NCBI RefSeq assembly: GCF_002918555.1 | Contig: NZ_PQMB01000002.1 | Location: 263,797 to 327,796 of the forward strand | From: Citrobacter amalonaticus | GTDB lineage: Bacteria; Pseudomonadota; Gammaproteobacteria; Enterobacterales; Enterobacteriaceae | Reading direction: 5' to 3' | DNA: 64,000 bases | In this document: piece after piece, positions 48,474-60,584 of the stretch | How the letters are laid out: each line of letters starts with the position of its first letter | Position numbering within the stretch: the first letter of the stretch is position 1 | Program-made: the position numbers and the translations under genes | The notes under the pieces: model-generated | Told to the model about the DNA's origin: nothing | The model's database searches: none | The model's input: the letters and a program-made list of their open reading frames with translations, nothing else

Positions 48474-48539
48474 TTGTTCATTCATTATTCGTTAATAACT
48501 GTGAGAGAACCCACATTTCAGGCGTTTATAAATGAACAA
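48474..48539. promoter_or_regulatory. lsrR-lsrA control region: CRP site and paired LsrR-like half sites
   Basis: TGTGA-GAGAAC-CCACA at 48500-48515 fits the CRP consensus with one mismatch. It is flanked by inverted copies of one 9-mer: TTGTTCATT at 48474-48482 and AATGAACAA at 48531-48539. The arrangement fits known control of lsr by cAMP-CRP activation and LsrR tetramer repression at two sites. Assignment of the 9-mers to LsrR is inference. Confidence 0.65.
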
Positions 48540-48680
48540 ACGTAAACATCCAGATCATTTTCGCATAAAACGTGATCCATTCGTCGGTTTTATGAGCAGT
48601 TAGGTCATAAGGTTATGAACAATTCGAATACCAAAATACATTTGTTCAACCCGAACCTACACAGGGTGAACGGAGGTGAC

Positions 48681-50234
48681 ATGCAAATGAGCCACGAAAC
48701 GATCTCACCACTGCTCAGCGCCCGATCTGTTCACAAACAGTACTCAGGTGTCAATGTACTCAGAGGTATTGACTTTGTTTTGCACAAAGGCGAAGTCCAT
48801 GCGCTGCTGGGCGGGAATGGCGCAGGGAAATCCACGTTGATGAAAATCATCGCCGGTATTACCCCCGCCGACAGCGGCATTATCGAGATTGAGGGAACTC
48901 GTTGTACCAGACTCACGCCTGTGCTGGCGCATCAATTAGGGATATACCTTGTGCCACAGGAACCACTGCTCTTCCCCAGCCTGACGGTAAAAGAGAACAT
49001 CCTCTTTGGCTTGCCCAGACACCAGAATTCGGCGCAAAAAATGGCCACGATGCTGATGGCGCTGGGCTGTCAGTTCGATATCAACAGTCCCGCGGGTTCA
49101 CTGGACGTCGCCGACCGGCAGATGGTCGAAATTATGCGCGGGCTGATGCGCGATTCGCGAATTTTGATTCTTGATGAACCCACCGCATCGCTGACGCCGG
49201 CGGAAACAGAACGCCTGTTCAGTCGCCTGCGCGAGCTGCTGAGCACCGGCGTGGGGATCGTCTTTATCTCCCACAAGCTGCCAGAAATACGCCAGATTGC
49301 TGACCGCATCAGCGTAATGCGTGACGGGACCATTGCGTTATCGGGAAAAACGGCAGATCTGACCACCGATGATATTATCCAGGCCATCACACCGGCTTCG
49401 CGGACAAACGCCCTGAGCGCGACACAAAAACTGTGGCTGGAGCTGCCCGGTAATCGTCCTCAGTACGAGGCGGGCACCCCCGTGCTGACCCTGGAAAATG
49501 TGACGGGTGAAGGGTTTATGAACGTCAGTTTTGAGGTGCGCGCCGGGGAAATTTTAGGCCTGGCCGGACTGGTCGGCGCAGGACGAACCGAACTGGCGGA
49601 AACACTCTACGGCCTGCGCCCTTTACGCGCCGGACGCATCGTGCTCAACGACCAGGATATCTCCACGTTTTCCACGCGTGAACGCCTGCAACACGGGCTG
49701 GTTTACCTGCCGGAGGACAGACAGTCTTCCGGGCTGAATCTGGATGCCTCGCTGGCGTGGAACGTCTGCGCATTAACCCATAACCACAGCGGCTTCTGGG
49801 CAAAACCCGCCAGAGATTGCGCCACGCTTGAGCGCTACCGCCGGGCGCTCAATATAAAGCTCAACGATCCCGAACAGCCTGCCCGCACGCTCTCCGGAGG
49901 CAATCAGCAAAAGATCCTGATCGCCAAATGTCTTGAAGCCTCACCGCAGGTTCTGATCGTGGATGAACCTACGCGTGGCGTGGACGTCTCTGCCCGTAAC
50001 GACATCTATCAGCTTATCCGCAGCATCGCCGCCCAGAACGTCGCGGTACTGTTTATCTCTTCCGATCTGGAAGAGATCGAACAGATGGCCGATCGCGTTT
50101 ACGTCATGCACCAGGGTGAAACGGGCAGCGACGCCCTGCAGGGCGACGATATCAATGTCGACACCATCATGCACGTTGCCTTCGGCGACAGCGTATCAGG
50201 AACCAGGCCACATTCCGGGGAGATGTCATGCTGA
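48681..50234 (+). CDS. lsrA: AI-2 ABC importer ATP-binding protein LsrA
   Basis: A 517-residue double ABC ATPase of the sugar-importer (RbsA-like) type. First domain: Walker [10 protein letters not shown] (about residue 49) and Walker [12 protein letters not shown]. The second domain has a degenerate P-loop region ([17 protein letters not shown]), signature LSGGNQQK and [14 protein letters not shown] choose ATG 48681 (MQMSHETIS), preceded by GGAGGTGAC and like Salmonella LsrA; an in-frame ATG at 48615 adds 22 residues overlapping the leader. The stop overlaps the lsrC start. Confidence 0.95.
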   Translation: MQMSHETISPLLSARSVHKQYSGVNVLRGIDFVLHKGEVHALLGGNGAGKSTLMKIIAGITPADSGIIEIEGTRCTRLTPVLAHQLGIYLVPQEPLLFPSLTVKENILFGLPRHQNSAQKMATMLMALGCQFDINSPAGSLDVADRQMVEIMRGLMRDSRILILDEPTASLTPAETERLFSRLRELLSTGVGIVFISHKLPEIRQIADRISVMRDGTIALSGKTADLTTDDIIQAITPASRTNALSATQKLWLELPGNRPQYEAGTPVLTLENVTGEGFMNVSFEVRAGEILGLAGLVGAGRTELAETLYGLRPLRAGRIVLNDQDISTFSTRERLQHGLVYLPEDRQSSGLNLDASLAWNVCALTHNHSGFWAKPARDCATLERYRRALNIKLNDPEQPARTLSGGNQQKILIAKCLEASPQVLIVDEPTRGVDVSARNDIYQLIRSIAAQNVAVLFISSDLEEIEQMADRVYVMHQGETGSDALQGDDINVDTIMHVAFGDSVSGTRPHSGEMSC

Positions 50235-51277
50235 AATTTATCCAGAATAACCGCGAGGCAACCGCCCTGATGGCCGTCCTGCTGTTATTTTTCCTGCCAG
50301 GTATACTTGACAGCCGATACCTCAGTATCCAGACGCTGACGATGGTTTTCAGCAGTGCTCAGATCCTCATGCTGCTGGCAATGGGGGCAACGCTGGTCAT
50401 GCTGACGCGTAACATTGACGTTTCGGTTGGCTCCATCACCGGAATGTGTGCCGTTCTGTTGGGACTGTTGTTGAACGCGGGATATCCACTGCCTGTGGCC
50501 TGCGTGGCGACGCTGGCGCTGGGGCTGCTCGCCGGATTTATCAATGGCGTGCTGGTCGCCTGGCTGAAAATTCCGGCGATTGTCGCCACGCTGGGAACGC
50601 TTGGCCTGTATCGCGGCGTCATGCTGCTCTGGACCGGTGGCAAATGGATTGAAGGATTACCCGCAGAACTTAAGCAGCTGTCCGCCCCCATTTTGCTGGG
50701 AATATCCGCCATCGGCTGGCTGACGTTGTTCCTGATGCTACTCATGGCCTGGCTGCTGGCAAAAACCGCCTTTGGCCGCAGCTTTTACGCCACCGGCGAT
50801 AATTTACAGGGCGCGCGGCAGCTGGGGATTCGCACTGAAGCCATCAGAATTTTGGCGTTTTCGCTCAATGGCTGTATGGCGGCGCTGGCCGGTATCGTCT
50901 TTGCCTCACAGATTGGCTTTATCCCGAATCAGACAGGGACCGGCCTGGAGATGAAAGCCATCGCCGCCTGCGTACTGGGTGGGATCAGCCTGCTGGGCGG
51001 CTCCGGTACGATTATTGGTGCCGTACTTGGCGCCTGGTTCCTCACCCAAATTGACAGCGTACTCGTACTGCTGCGCATTCCGGCCTGGTGGAATGACTTT
51101 ATTGCGGGTCTGGTATTGCTGGCGGTACTGGTGTTCGACGGTCGTCTGCGCTGTGCGCTGGAGCGCAACATTCGCCGCCAAAAATATGCCCGCTTCACGG
51201 TGCCATCCCCGCCGCACGCATCTGCGGAATCATCTGCAAAATCGGTACGCACCGCCAAAAAACGTGAGGTTGCCTGA
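50228..51277 (+). CDS. lsrC: AI-2 ABC importer permease LsrC
   Basis: A 349-residue inner-membrane permease of the RbsC (BPD transp 2) family with 8-10 helices. The signature is [26 protein letters not shown] at about residues 235-260. It overlaps lsrA by 7 nt and lsrD by 1 nt, so the three are translationally coupled. The C-terminal tail (about residues 312-349) is Ala/Lys/Arg-rich and a few residues longer than E. coli LsrC. Confidence 0.95.
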   Translation: MLKFIQNNREATALMAVLLLFFLPGILDSRYLSIQTLTMVFSSAQILMLLAMGATLVMLTRNIDVSVGSITGMCAVLLGLLLNAGYPLPVACVATLALGLLAGFINGVLVAWLKIPAIVATLGTLGLYRGVMLLWTGGKWIEGLPAELKQLSAPILLGISAIGWLTLFLMLLMAWLLAKTAFGRSFYATGDNLQGARQLGIRTEAIRILAFSLNGCMAALAGIVFASQIGFIPNQTGTGLEMKAIAACVLGGISLLGGSGTIIGAVLGAWFLTQIDSVLVLLRIPAWWNDFIAGLVLLAVLVFDGRLRCALERNIRRQKYARFTVPSPPHASAESSAKSVRTAKKREVA

Positions 51278-52290
51278 TGACTCATTTACATCGTTACGGC
51301 TGGGAGCTGGCGCTTGCCGCGCTGCTGATCGTTGAAATTCTGGGATTCGGCGCGCTGAATCCGCGCCTGCTGGATCTCAACGTGCTGCTGTTCAGCACCA
51401 GCGACTTTATCTGTATTGGCATTGTCGCCCTGCCTTTAACCATGGTGATCGTCAGCGGCGGGATCGACATCTCATTTGGCTCCACAATGGGTCTGTGCGC
51501 CATCGCCCTGGGCGTGATGTTCCAGGGCGGTATACCGCTGCCGCTGGCGATTATCCTGACGCTCGCGCTGGGTGCCCTGTGCGGGTTAATCAACGCCGGT
51601 TTGATTATCTACACGGGGGTGAACCCTCTGGTTATCACCCTGGGCACACTGTATCTGTTCGGCGGCAGCGCGCTGCTGCTCTCAGGGATGGCGGGCGCCA
51701 CCGGGTATGAAGGGATCGGCGGCTTCCCACAGGGTTTTACCGATTTTGCCAATCTTGATGTGCTGGGTCTGCCCATCCCGCTGATCTTCTTTCTCGTCTG
51801 CGTGTTCTTTTTCTGGCTGGTGATGCACAGAACCCACGCCGGACGAAATGTTTTCCTGATTGGGCAGAGCGCCCGTGTGGCGCTGTACAGCGCGATTCCG
51901 GTGAAGCGGACGCTCTGCGCGCTGTACGCCATGACAGGCTTTGCCTCGGCTATCGCGGCGGTCCTGCTGGTGTCTTACTTTGGCTCTGCGCGTTCCGATC
52001 TTGGCGCCACCTTCCTGATGCCGGCGATTACCGCCGTGGTGCTGGGGGGAGCCAATATTTACGGTGGCTCCGGGTCGATTCTCGGTACCGCTATCGCCGC
52101 GCTGCTGGTGGGCTATCTGCAACAGGGGTTGCAAATGGCTGGCGTGCCGAATCAGGTGTCCAGCGCCCTTTCCGGCGCACTGCTTATTGTCGTTGTCGTA
52201 GGTCGTTCCGTCAGCCTGCATCGTCAGCAAATCAAAGACTGGCTGGCGCGTCGTCGCGCTATCCGGCAGGCCGAAAATCCATTGCCCTAA
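51277..52290 (+). CDS. lsrD: AI-2 ABC importer permease LsrD
   Basis: A 337-residue permease paralogous to LsrC; together they form the membrane channel of the AI-2 importer. About nine hydrophobic helices. The family signature [26 protein letters not shown] lies near residue 245. It begins at the TGATG overlap with the lsrC stop. The C-terminal basic tail [22 protein letters not shown] ends 12 nt before lsrB. Confidence 0.95.
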   Translation: MTHLHRYGWELALAALLIVEILGFGALNPRLLDLNVLLFSTSDFICIGIVALPLTMVIVSGGIDISFGSTMGLCAIALGVMFQGGIPLPLAIILTLALGALCGLINAGLIIYTGVNPLVITLGTLYLFGGSALLLSGMAGATGYEGIGGFPQGFTDFANLDVLGLPIPLIFFLVCVFFFWLVMHRTHAGRNVFLIGQSARVALYSAIPVKRTLCALYAMTGFASAIAAVLLVSYFGSARSDLGATFLMPAITAVVLGGANIYGGSGSILGTAIAALLVGYLQQGLQMAGVPNQVSSALSGALLIVVVVGRSVSLHRQQIKDWLARRRAIRQAENPLP

Positions 52291-52301
52291 AGGAAAAGTA
52301 C

Positions 52302-53324
52302 ATGACTATTCAGAGCATTAAAAAAATTGCCGTAATCAGTACCCTTAGCCTGGCGGCGTTCACCCTTAACGCCTGGGCCGCAGAGCGGATCGCGTTTATC
52401 CCGAAACTGGTTGGCGTAGGATTCTTTACCAGCGGCGGTAACGGCGCCCTGGAAGCCGGTAAAGAGCTGGGCGTCGATGTCACTTACGACGGTCCGACGG
52501 AGCCCAGCGTTTCCGGTCAGGTTCAGCTCATCAATAACTTCGTCAACCAGGGATATAACGCCATTGTGGTGTCCGCCGTCTCGCCTGACGGCTTGTGTCC
52601 GGCATTAAAACGCGCGATGCAGCGCGGTGTAAAAGTGCTGACCTGGGATTCCGACACCAAACCGGAATGCCGTTCGTACTACATCAACCAGGGTACGCCT
52701 GCCCAGTTAGGCGGCATGCTGGTTGATATGGCCTTCAGTCAGGTTAAAAAAGAGAAAGCCAAAGTAGCCTTCTTCTATTCCAGCCCGACCGTGACCGATC
52801 AAAACCAGTGGGTGAAAGAGGCCAAAGACAAAATCGCCAAAGAGCATCCCGGCTGGGAGGTCGTCACCACTCAGTTTGGCTATAACGATGCCACCAAATC
52901 ACTCCAGACCGCAGAAGGCATCATTAAAGCTTACGCCGATCTTGACGCCATCATCGCTCCGGATGCCAACGCCCTGCCCGCCGCCGCCCAGGCTGCTGAA
53001 AACCTGAAAAACGATAAGGTTGCGATTGTCGGTTTCAGTACGCCAAACGTGATGCGCCCGTATGTTGAACGCGGCACGGTGAAAGAGTTTGGCCTTTGGG
53101 ATGTTGTCCAGCAGGGCAAGATCTCCGTGTACGTCGCTGACGCTTTGCTGAAAAAAGGCGACATGAATACCGGTGACAAGCTGGATATTCCTGGGGTCGG
53201 TCAGGTGGAAGTGTCGCCAAACAGCGTACAGGGCTACGACTACGAGGCGAAAGGTAACGGCATTGTTCTTCTGCCTGAACGCGTGGTGTTCAACAAAGAG
53301 AATATCGGCAAATACGATTTCTGA
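52302..53324 (+). CDS. lsrB: AI-2 periplasmic binding protein LsrB
   Basis: A 340-residue periplasmic solute-binding protein (type I fold), same length as E. coli LsrB. The Sec signal peptide ends [10 protein letters not shown]-2-binding residues of the family are found in [37 protein letters not shown] and [11 protein letters not shown]. It captures DPD-type AI-2 and delivers it to LsrCD. AAAGGAAAAGTAC supplies the ribosome site. Confidence 0.96.
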   Translation: MTIQSIKKIAVISTLSLAAFTLNAWAAERIAFIPKLVGVGFFTSGGNGALEAGKELGVDVTYDGPTEPSVSGQVQLINNFVNQGYNAIVVSAVSPDGLCPALKRAMQRGVKVLTWDSDTKPECRSYYINQGTPAQLGGMLVDMAFSQVKKEKAKVAFFYSSPTVTDQNQWVKEAKDKIAKEHPGWEVVTTQFGYNDATKSLQTAEGIIKAYADLDAIIAPDANALPAAAQAAENLKNDKVAIVGFSTPNVMRPYVERGTVKEFGLWDVVQQGKISVYVADALLKKGDMNTGDKLDIPGVGQVEVSPNSVQGYDYEAKGNGIVLLPERVVFNKENIGKYDF

Positions 53325-53352
53325 GTTTCATTCCCTAACCGTGGAGTAGATC

Positions 53353-54228
53353 ATGGCTGATTTAGATGACATTAAAGATGGCAAAGATTTCCATGCCGAT
53401 ACGCCGCAGCGCAACACCCCGTTTACGCTTAAGGGTTGCGGCGCGCTCGACTGGGGCATGCAGTCCCGGCTGTCACGCATTTTTAATCCCGATACCGGAA
53501 AAACGGTCATGCTTGCGTTCGACCATGGCTATTTTCAGGGACCGACCACCGGGCTGGAGCGTATTGATATCAATATCGCCCCCCTGTTCCCGCTCGCCGA
53601 TGTGCTGATGTGTACCCGCGGGATCCTGCGCAGCGTGGTCCCCCCAGCCACAAATAAGCCCGTGGTCTTACGCGCCTCCGGGGGGAATTCCATCCTGACC
53701 GAACTGAGCAATGAAGCCGTCGCGTTATCCATCGATGATGCCGTGCGTCTCAATAGCTGCGCGGTGGCGGCGCAGGTGTATATCGGGAGTGAGTACGAGC
53801 ATCAGTCCATTAAAAACATCATTCAACTCGTCGACGCCGGGATCAAGGCAGGAATGCCGACAATGGCAGTGACCGGCGTGGGGAAAGAGATGGCACGCGA
53901 TCAGCGCTACTTTTCGCTCGCCACCCGTATCGCCGCAGAAATGGGCGCGCAGATCATCAAGACTTATTACGTCGATAAAGGTTTTGAGCGCATCGCTGCG
54001 GGCTGCCCCGTGCCGATTGTCATCGCCGGCGGCAAAAAGCTCCCGGAACGTGAGGCGCTGGAGATGTGCTGGCAGGCCATCGACCAGGGCGCTTCCGGCG
54101 TGGATATGGGACGCAATATCTTCCAGTCCGAACACCCGGTCGCCATGATGAAAGCTGTCCACGCGGTCGTGCATCGTAATGAAACCGCCGAGCGCGCGTA
54201 TGAGCTGTATCTGAGCGAGAAAAATTGA
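53353..54228 (+). CDS. lsrF: 3-hydroxy-5-phosphonooxypentane-2,4-dione thiolase LsrF
   Basis: A 291-residue class I (DeoC/FbaB-like) TIM-barrel enzyme. LsrF transfers an acetyl group from the isomerised phospho-AI-2 to CoA. The Schiff-base-type Lys lies in [14 protein letters not shown] (about residue 203) and the phosphate-binding glycine loop is [10 protein letters not shown] and [21 protein letters not shown] precedes the ATG. Equal in length to E. coli LsrF. Confidence 0.96.
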   Translation: MADLDDIKDGKDFHADTPQRNTPFTLKGCGALDWGMQSRLSRIFNPDTGKTVMLAFDHGYFQGPTTGLERIDINIAPLFPLADVLMCTRGILRSVVPPATNKPVVLRASGGNSILTELSNEAVALSIDDAVRLNSCAVAAQVYIGSEYEHQSIKNIIQLVDAGIKAGMPTMAVTGVGKEMARDQRYFSLATRIAAEMGAQIIKTYYVDKGFERIAAGCPVPIVIAGGKKLPEREALEMCWQAIDQGASGVDMGRNIFQSEHPVAMMKAVHAVVHRNETAERAYELYLSEKN

Positions 54229-54276
54229 TAAATCATGGACCTGCCCGGCGGGTCCATGTGCTGCAAGGAGAAAATT

Positions 54277-54567
54277 ATGCATGTCACTCTGGTTGAAATT
54301 AACGTCCACGAAGACAAAATTGCTGAATTTATCGACGTTTTTCGTCTGAATCACCTGGGTTCGGTTCGCGAAGAAGGCAATCTCCGCTTCGACGTGTTGC
54401 AGGATCCGGACGTGGAGAGTCGTTTTTATATTTATGAAGCTTATAAAGACGAGGATGCCGTCGCATTTCATAAAACAACGCCTCACTACCTGGCCTGTGT
54501 AGCGAAACTGGAATCGCTGATGACCTGTCCCCGGAAAAAGCGCGTATTCAATGGATTGATGCCATAA
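54277..54567 (+). CDS. lsrG: phospho-AI-2 isomerase LsrG
   Basis: LsrG isomerises phospho-DPD to 3-hydroxy-5-phosphooxypentane-2,4-dione, the LsrF substrate. It is a 96-residue ABM-fold (dimeric alpha/beta barrel) protein, same length as E. coli LsrG. Hallmarks: [35 protein letters not shown], and FHKTTPHY with the active-site His. GCAAGGAG lies upstream of ATG 54277; the frame opening at 54235 has no ribosome site. It is the last recognised gene of the operon. Salmonella-type lsrE is absent. Confidence 0.95.
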   Translation: MHVTLVEINVHEDKIAEFIDVFRLNHLGSVREEGNLRFDVLQDPDVESRFYIYEAYKDEDAVAFHKTTPHYLACVAKLESLMTCPRKKRVFNGLMP

Positions 54568-55417
54568 GGAGCGTGGAAATGCACCGCTTTTTTCCGGTTT
54601 GCATCGCGCAGAATACGTATCGCTGATGAGACGTTATCCGTTAAGCATCGGTATTCTTGCTTTCAGGGAAAATGCACTGACAAAAAATGTAACACACTGG
54701 TTAAATACGATAAATTCTGGGCAGGCACATTGAGAAGCACTGCTTAATAGTCTCTCTGACTGCACTATTTTTACGTAAATAATTCACTGCTAATGAATTC
54801 AACGGACGCTAAACAAACTTAAATTACAGGTGGTCATTCACAGCCAGCCCCTTATCCTGAACAGGCTAACCAATGAACGGTATTGTGGAAAAAACCGTCA
54901 ACAACATCTGGAATAACTTTGGCCACCCCGTGGCCACTTTTTCCAGTGCCTCGTCCGAAAAATCCGCGCTGGCCCATCAGACTCTTAAAGTGAGAAACAG
55001 CAAGTTTTTCCCGGCACATTGAACGCAACAATCTGGCACTGAAAACCAGGGGCAAACATCAGTCCCGTACAGCCCTCTGCTTCTTACGCTTTATAGCGCT
55101 TTATTGAAAAAATATACGCCCGGCTAATTTACCCACAAAAATTACAGGGTATTTTTTGCCTGAATATATTCCATGCAATCATTTCTGCAAGAATTAATTC
55201 TCCTGATAAGTCTTATACAGACTTATTAGGATCTCTGGATTAACGGCAAGTGAAATCTGGTGCAGATAAAACATTATCCTGTATTTCCTTTCATTCGAAA
55301 GACAATTATCCAAACCTAAAAAAAACACTAAACAAACCACATGGCTTAATTGACTCATCAGTCGAAATAACAACATAATCATTCGATAATTAACACTAAC
55401 TGAATGGAGTCACCTTT
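54568..55417. other. 850-bp region between lsrG and the omptin gene, no recognised gene
   Basis: Mostly AT-rich. A very short frame (MHRFF..., 15 codons) follows an AAGGAG right after lsrG, too small to call. A frame of 48 codons (from 54873, +) and an antisense one (54852-55055) cover the same segment, and I cannot link either to a family. The segment 54840-55030 is more GC-rich than its surroundings and may be the remnant of a decayed gene. A dyad ATAAGTCT-TATAC-AGACTTAT lies at 55206-55226. Confidence 0.4.
54920..54942 (+). terminator. terminator-like hairpin downstream of lsrG
   Basis: A perfect 7-bp stem (TGGCCAC / GTGGCCA) with loop CCC, then CTTTTT. It is 353 nt after lsrG and could close the lsr transcript or belong to a lost gene. 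Confidence 0.6.
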
Positions 55418-56365
55418 ATGCGATTAAAAATTCTGGGAATAGTTTTAACTGCCCCCGTTGCGTTCAACTCTTTTGCTTCTACCGAGGGCATTCTCTTTAC
55501 TCCTGAAAATATAAGTATGGATATTAGCCTTGGTGCTCTAAGCGGGAAAACAAACGAACGTGTTTATGAGCCAACAGAAGGTGGACGGAAAATCAGTCAA
55601 CTCGACTGGAAATTCAATAACGCTGCAATTATTAAAGGTGCAATCAATTGGGATCTGATGCCATGGTTATCCATTGGAGCTTCAGGCTGGAGCACCCTCG
55701 ATAGCCGTGGTTCTAATATGGTAGATAAAGACTGGATGGATGCCAGCAATGCCGGAACATGGACGGATGAGAGCAAGCATCCGGATACTCATCTCAACTA
55801 TGCTAATGAATTCGATTTAAATATCAAAGGGTGGATTTTCAATGAGCCAGACTATCGACTTGGTCTTATGGCTGGCTACCAGGAAAACCGTTATAGCTTT
55901 AATGCCACAGGCGGTACATACATTTATAGCGAAAATGGCGGTTTCCGTAATGAAACAGGTTCATTTCCTGATGGAGAAAGAGGCATAGGCTACAAACAGC
56001 GTTTTAAAATGCCTTATATCGGTCTTGTCGGCAGCTATCGTTATGATAGCTTCGAATTTGGCAGTGCATTTAAATACAGTGGTTGGGTACAGGCATCTGA
56101 CAACGATGAACACTACGCTCGTGGAATTACATTCCGCGACAAAGTTAAAAACCAGAATTATTACTCTGTCACAGCAAATGCTGGTTATTACGTGACTCCA
56201 CATGCAAAAGTATATGTTGAAGGAGCATGGAGCCGCGTCACCAATAAGAAAGGTGATACCACGTTTTATGACAGAAACGACGGTACCTCCGGCTATAGTA
56301 AAAACTCCGCAGGAATTGAAAATTACAACTTTATGACCACGGCAGGTCTTAAATATACTTTCTGA
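55418..56365 (+). CDS. ompT: omptin-family outer-membrane protease (OmpT/CroP-like)
   Basis: A 315-residue outer-membrane aspartyl protease, two residues shorter than E. coli OmpT. The signal peptide ends SFA/STEG. A 10-strand barrel follows, ending TTAGLKYTF with the C-terminal Phe. Catalytic residues are retained: the Asp pair in MVDKDWMD and the Asp-His pair in SDNDEHYARG. Omptins cleave between basic residues and degrade antimicrobial peptides; CroP of C. rodentium is the nearest named relative I know. Base composition is clearly more AT-rich than the lsr and icd neighbours, suggesting acquisition by transfer. Confidence 0.92.
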   Translation: MRLKILGIVLTAPVAFNSFASTEGILFTPENISMDISLGALSGKTNERVYEPTEGGRKISQLDWKFNNAAIIKGAINWDLMPWLSIGASGWSTLDSRGSNMVDKDWMDASNAGTWTDESKHPDTHLNYANEFDLNIKGWIFNEPDYRLGLMAGYQENRYSFNATGGTYIYSENGGFRNETGSFPDGERGIGYKQRFKMPYIGLVGSYRYDSFEFGSAFKYSGWVQASDNDEHYARGITFRDKVKNQNYYSVTANAGYYVTPHAKVYVEGAWSRVTNKKGDTTFYDRNDGTSGYSKNSAGIENYNFMTTAGLKYTF

Positions 56366-56580
56366 ACAATCTCGTCGGGTCAGCAGGCCCGACAGACCGC
56401 TTCCTGATTAATGTAGAATGACTTGTGTAGTCGTATTCTCACTAAAGTCGTTCAATAAACTCTTTCTCAGATGGCTTCGCTGTAGCCAGGCGCCTGCATG
56501 CAGCGTGTCTGCTGTTTTCGGGAATGTTTAATCCAGTACTGACGGTAAGGTTATTTTAATAAATGTTAGCTTGCTGACAT

Positions 56581-56613
56581 AAAACAACGGGCGTGTTATA
56601 CGCCCGTTGTTTT
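56581..56613. terminator. icd terminator (bidirectional)
   Basis: A perfect 14-bp stem (AAAACAACGGGCGT / ACGCCCGTTGTTTT) with loop GTTAT. It is 15 bp past the icd stop on the minus strand and can also stop transcripts from ompT. Confidence 0.92.
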
Positions 56614-56627
56614 AGCACATACAGTAA

Positions 56628-57878
56628 TTACATATTCGCGATAATCGCGTCGCCAAACTCTGAACATTTCAGCAGTTTAGCGTCTTCCATCAGACGTTCG
56701 AAGTCATAGGTGACGGTCTTCGCGGCAATCGCCCCTTCCATCCCTTTAACAATCAGATCCGCTGCTTCAAACCACTGCATGTGACGCAGCATCATCTCAG
56801 CAGACAGAATGATAGAACCTGGGTTCACTTTATCCTGACCCGCGTACTTCGGTGCGGTACCGTGGGTCGCTTCAAACAGCGCGCATTCATCACCGATGTT
56901 TGCTCCCGGTGCGATACCAATTCCCCCCACCTGCGCCGCCAGCGCATCGGAGATATAGTCGCCGTTCAGGTTCATACAGGCGATAACGTCATATTCTGCC
57001 GGACGCAGCAGGATTTGCTGCAGGAACGCATCCGCAATAACATCCTTAACCACGATCTCTTTGCCCGTGTTCGGATTCTTGATTTTCACCCATGGGCCGC
57101 CGTCAATCAGCTCGCCGCCGAACTCTTCTCGCGCTAACTGGTAACCCCAGTCTTTGAAGGCACCTTCGGTGAACTTCATGATGTTGCCTTTGTGAACCAG
57201 GGTCACAGAATCGCGGTCGTTGACGATCGCATATTCGATTGCCGCACGCACCAGACGTTTGGTCCCTTCTTCGGAACAGGGTTTGATGCCGATACCGCAA
57301 TGTTCAGGGAAACGAATTTTCTTCACGCCCATCTCTTCACGCAGGAATTTGATCACTTTCTCTGCGTCGGCAGAGTCAGCCTTCCATTCAATTCCCGCAT
57401 AGATGTCTTCAGAGTTTTCGCGGAAGATAACCATGTCGGTCAGTTCCGGATGCTTAACAGGACTTGGAGTACCCTGATAGTAACGAACCGGACGCAGACA
57501 AACGTACAGGTCAAGCTCCTGACGCAGGGCAACGTTCAGAGAGCGAATACCGCCCCCAACCGGGGTAGTCAGCGGGCCTTTAATCGCCACACGGTAATCA
57601 CGAATCAGATCAAGGGTTTCAGCAGGCAGCCAGACATCCTGGCCATAAACCTGAGTAGATTTCTCGCCGGTGTAAATTTCCATCCAGGAAATTTTACGCT
57701 CGCCTTTATAGGCTTTCTCAACAGCGGCATCAACCACTTTGAGCATGGCAGGGGTTACATCAACACCGATACCGTCGCCTTCAATGAACGGGATAATCGG
57801 ATTTTCAGGAACGTTGAGTTTGCCGTTTTGCAGGGTGATCTTCTTACCTTCCGCCGGAACAACTACTTTGCTTTCCAT
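56628..57878 (-). CDS. icd: isocitrate dehydrogenase (NADP)
   Basis: Icd decarboxylates isocitrate to 2-oxoglutarate in the TCA cycle. The 416 residues equal E. coli Icd. The phosphorylation/substrate Ser113 segment is [23 protein letters not shown]. The metal-binding region is [28 protein letters not shown] and the NADP specificity segment is [27 protein letters not shown] precedes the ATG. icd is a known phage attachment site (e14, phage 21), but the 3' end here is intact and no partial duplicate follows it. Divergent from rluE. Confidence 0.97.
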   Translation of the reverse strand: MESKVVVPAEGKKITLQNGKLNVPENPIIPFIEGDGIGVDVTPAMLKVVDAAVEKAYKGERKISWMEIYTGEKSTQVYGQDVWLPAETLDLIRDYRVAIKGPLTTPVGGGIRSLNVALRQELDLYVCLRPVRYYQGTPSPVKHPELTDMVIFRENSEDIYAGIEWKADSADAEKVIKFLREEMGVKKIRFPEHCGIGIKPCSEEGTKRLVRAAIEYAIVNDRDSVTLVHKGNIMKFTEGAFKDWGYQLAREEFGGELIDGGPWVKIKNPNTGKEIVVKDVIADAFLQQILLRPAEYDVIACMNLNGDYISDALAAQVGGIGIAPGANIGDECALFEATHGTAPKYAGQDKVNPGSIILSAEMMLRHMQWFEAADLIVKGMEGAIAAKTVTYDFERLMEDAKLLKCSEFGDAIIANM

Positions 57879-58049
57879 TCACCTCTCCTTCGAGCGCTTC
57901 TGGTTTGCTCGTCTGTCATCGCGCTGCATGTGCATTTGCGTCCTGCTGCACGAATGCGTTAGAGCAATTTTTTGTTAATGTTTTGTAATGAGCATGTCAA
58001 TACTACCCTAATGTTTGCCGCCATGAAAGACACTCGTTATTAGGCTATA

Positions 58050-58715
58050 ATGCGGCAATTGATAAGTTCTGAATATACCATGCAAAAAACTCCTTTTAGA
58101 AATCACCGCCTTAAGCGATTCAGCTCACGACAAGCGACTAAGCAGCGGAAAGAAAACCAGCCAAAACGCGTGGTTTTGTTCAATAAACCTTACGATGTTT
58201 TGCCGCAGTTTACCGACGAGGCAGGACGCCGAACGTTAAAAGATTTTATTCCCGTGCCGGACGTTTATGCGGCAGGTCGTCTGGACAGAGACAGCGAAGG
58301 ACTGCTGGTACTGACCAATGACGGGGCGCTACAGGCGCGTTTGACGCAGCCCGGCAAGCGTACGGGTAAAATTTACTATGTACAGGTTGAGGGTGAACCG
58401 ACAGAAGAGGCGCTGGATGCGCTGCGCAATGGCGTAACGCTCAACGATGGTCCCACACTGCCCGCAGGGATTGACGTTGTCGCGGAGCCTGAATGGCTCT
58501 GGCCACGCATTCCGCCTGTTCGTGAGCGGAAAAATATTCCCACCACCTGGCTGAAGGTAACCTTATATGAGGGCCGTAACCGCCAGGTGCGACGCATGAC
58601 TGCGCACGTTGGTTTTCCGACGCTGCGGTTAATTCGCTATGCCATGGGGGATTACACGCTTGATGGCCTTCATCACGGGCAGTGGCGCGAAATAACGCAG
58701 GAGAAAAACGGATGA
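58050..58715 (+). CDS. rluE: 23S rRNA pseudouridine(2457) synthase RluE
   Basis: A 221-residue RsuA/RluE-family pseudouridine synthase. The catalytic motif is [19 protein letters not shown] (catalytic Asp near residue 77). The family C-terminal block is [23 protein letters not shown]. The basic N-terminal tail (about residues 10-40) is as in E. coli. The start [11 protein letters not shown] aligns with E. coli MRQFIISENTM. The C-terminus extends four residues past the E. coli end. It modifies U2457 of 23S rRNA. Confidence 0.95.
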   Translation: MRQLISSEYTMQKTPFRNHRLKRFSSRQATKQRKENQPKRVVLFNKPYDVLPQFTDEAGRRTLKDFIPVPDVYAAGRLDRDSEGLLVLTNDGALQARLTQPGKRTGKIYYVQVEGEPTEEALDALRNGVTLNDGPTLPAGIDVVAEPEWLWPRIPPVRERKNIPTTWLKVTLYEGRNRQVRRMTAHVGFPTLRLIRYAMGDYTLDGLHHGQWREITQEKNG

Positions 58716-58770
58716 AGCCACCCGGCGATCTCTGCAAGGGTATTGATAAACTGCTTTAATAAGGATGCCT

Positions 58771-60392
<1,622 letters not shown>

Positions 60393-60410
60393 TTATTCAA
60401 TACACGACAT

Positions 60411-60557
60411 CATTCAGGTTGCATCAAGGCGGCCGCTGAGTGAATCGCCAGGCGCTGATTTGAACGTCGCGGAGCGACGGGGCGTAAGGGTGAATCTTAT
60501 GGATGAGACGCGTCACTCAGCCCCCCACGCAGAGGCGGCCTGAAAGATAACGTGTAT
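60411..60557. repeat. interspersed repeat copy A in the mnmA-hflD gap
   Basis: Begins CATTCAGGTTGCAT, continues GGCCGCTGAGTGAATCGCC and ends GCCTGAAAGATAACGTGTAT. A diverged second copy with the same order of blocks lies at 62709-62826 before phoP. Ends resemble ERIC-type termini, but the interior differs. It would form extended secondary structure in the mnmA-hflD transcript. Confidence 0.6.
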
Positions 60558-60584
60558 TTTATTTGATACAAGGAAGCAGTGATT

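Noticed and set aside
53725..54486. 253-codon open frame antisense to lsrF and lsrG
   Set aside because: It spans two real conserved genes and their spacer; no domain seen.
54852..55055. 67-codon antisense and 48-codon sense frames in the lsrG-ompT gap
   Set aside because: Overlapping each other, without a ribosome site or a family. I note the segment as possible gene remnant only.
55319..55417. PhoP box before the omptin gene
   Set aside because: CroP/OmpT-type genes can be PhoP-controlled, and TGTTTA-like runs occur on the reverse strand, but spacing and orientation do not fit a PhoP box.
56366..56628. Phage att duplication at the icd 3' end
   Set aside because: icd is a known integration site, but no partial copy of the icd 3' end is present between ompT and icd.
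57192..57962. 256-codon open frame antisense to icd and its leader
   Set aside because: Same cause: codon-biased icd on the other strand; no family resemblance.
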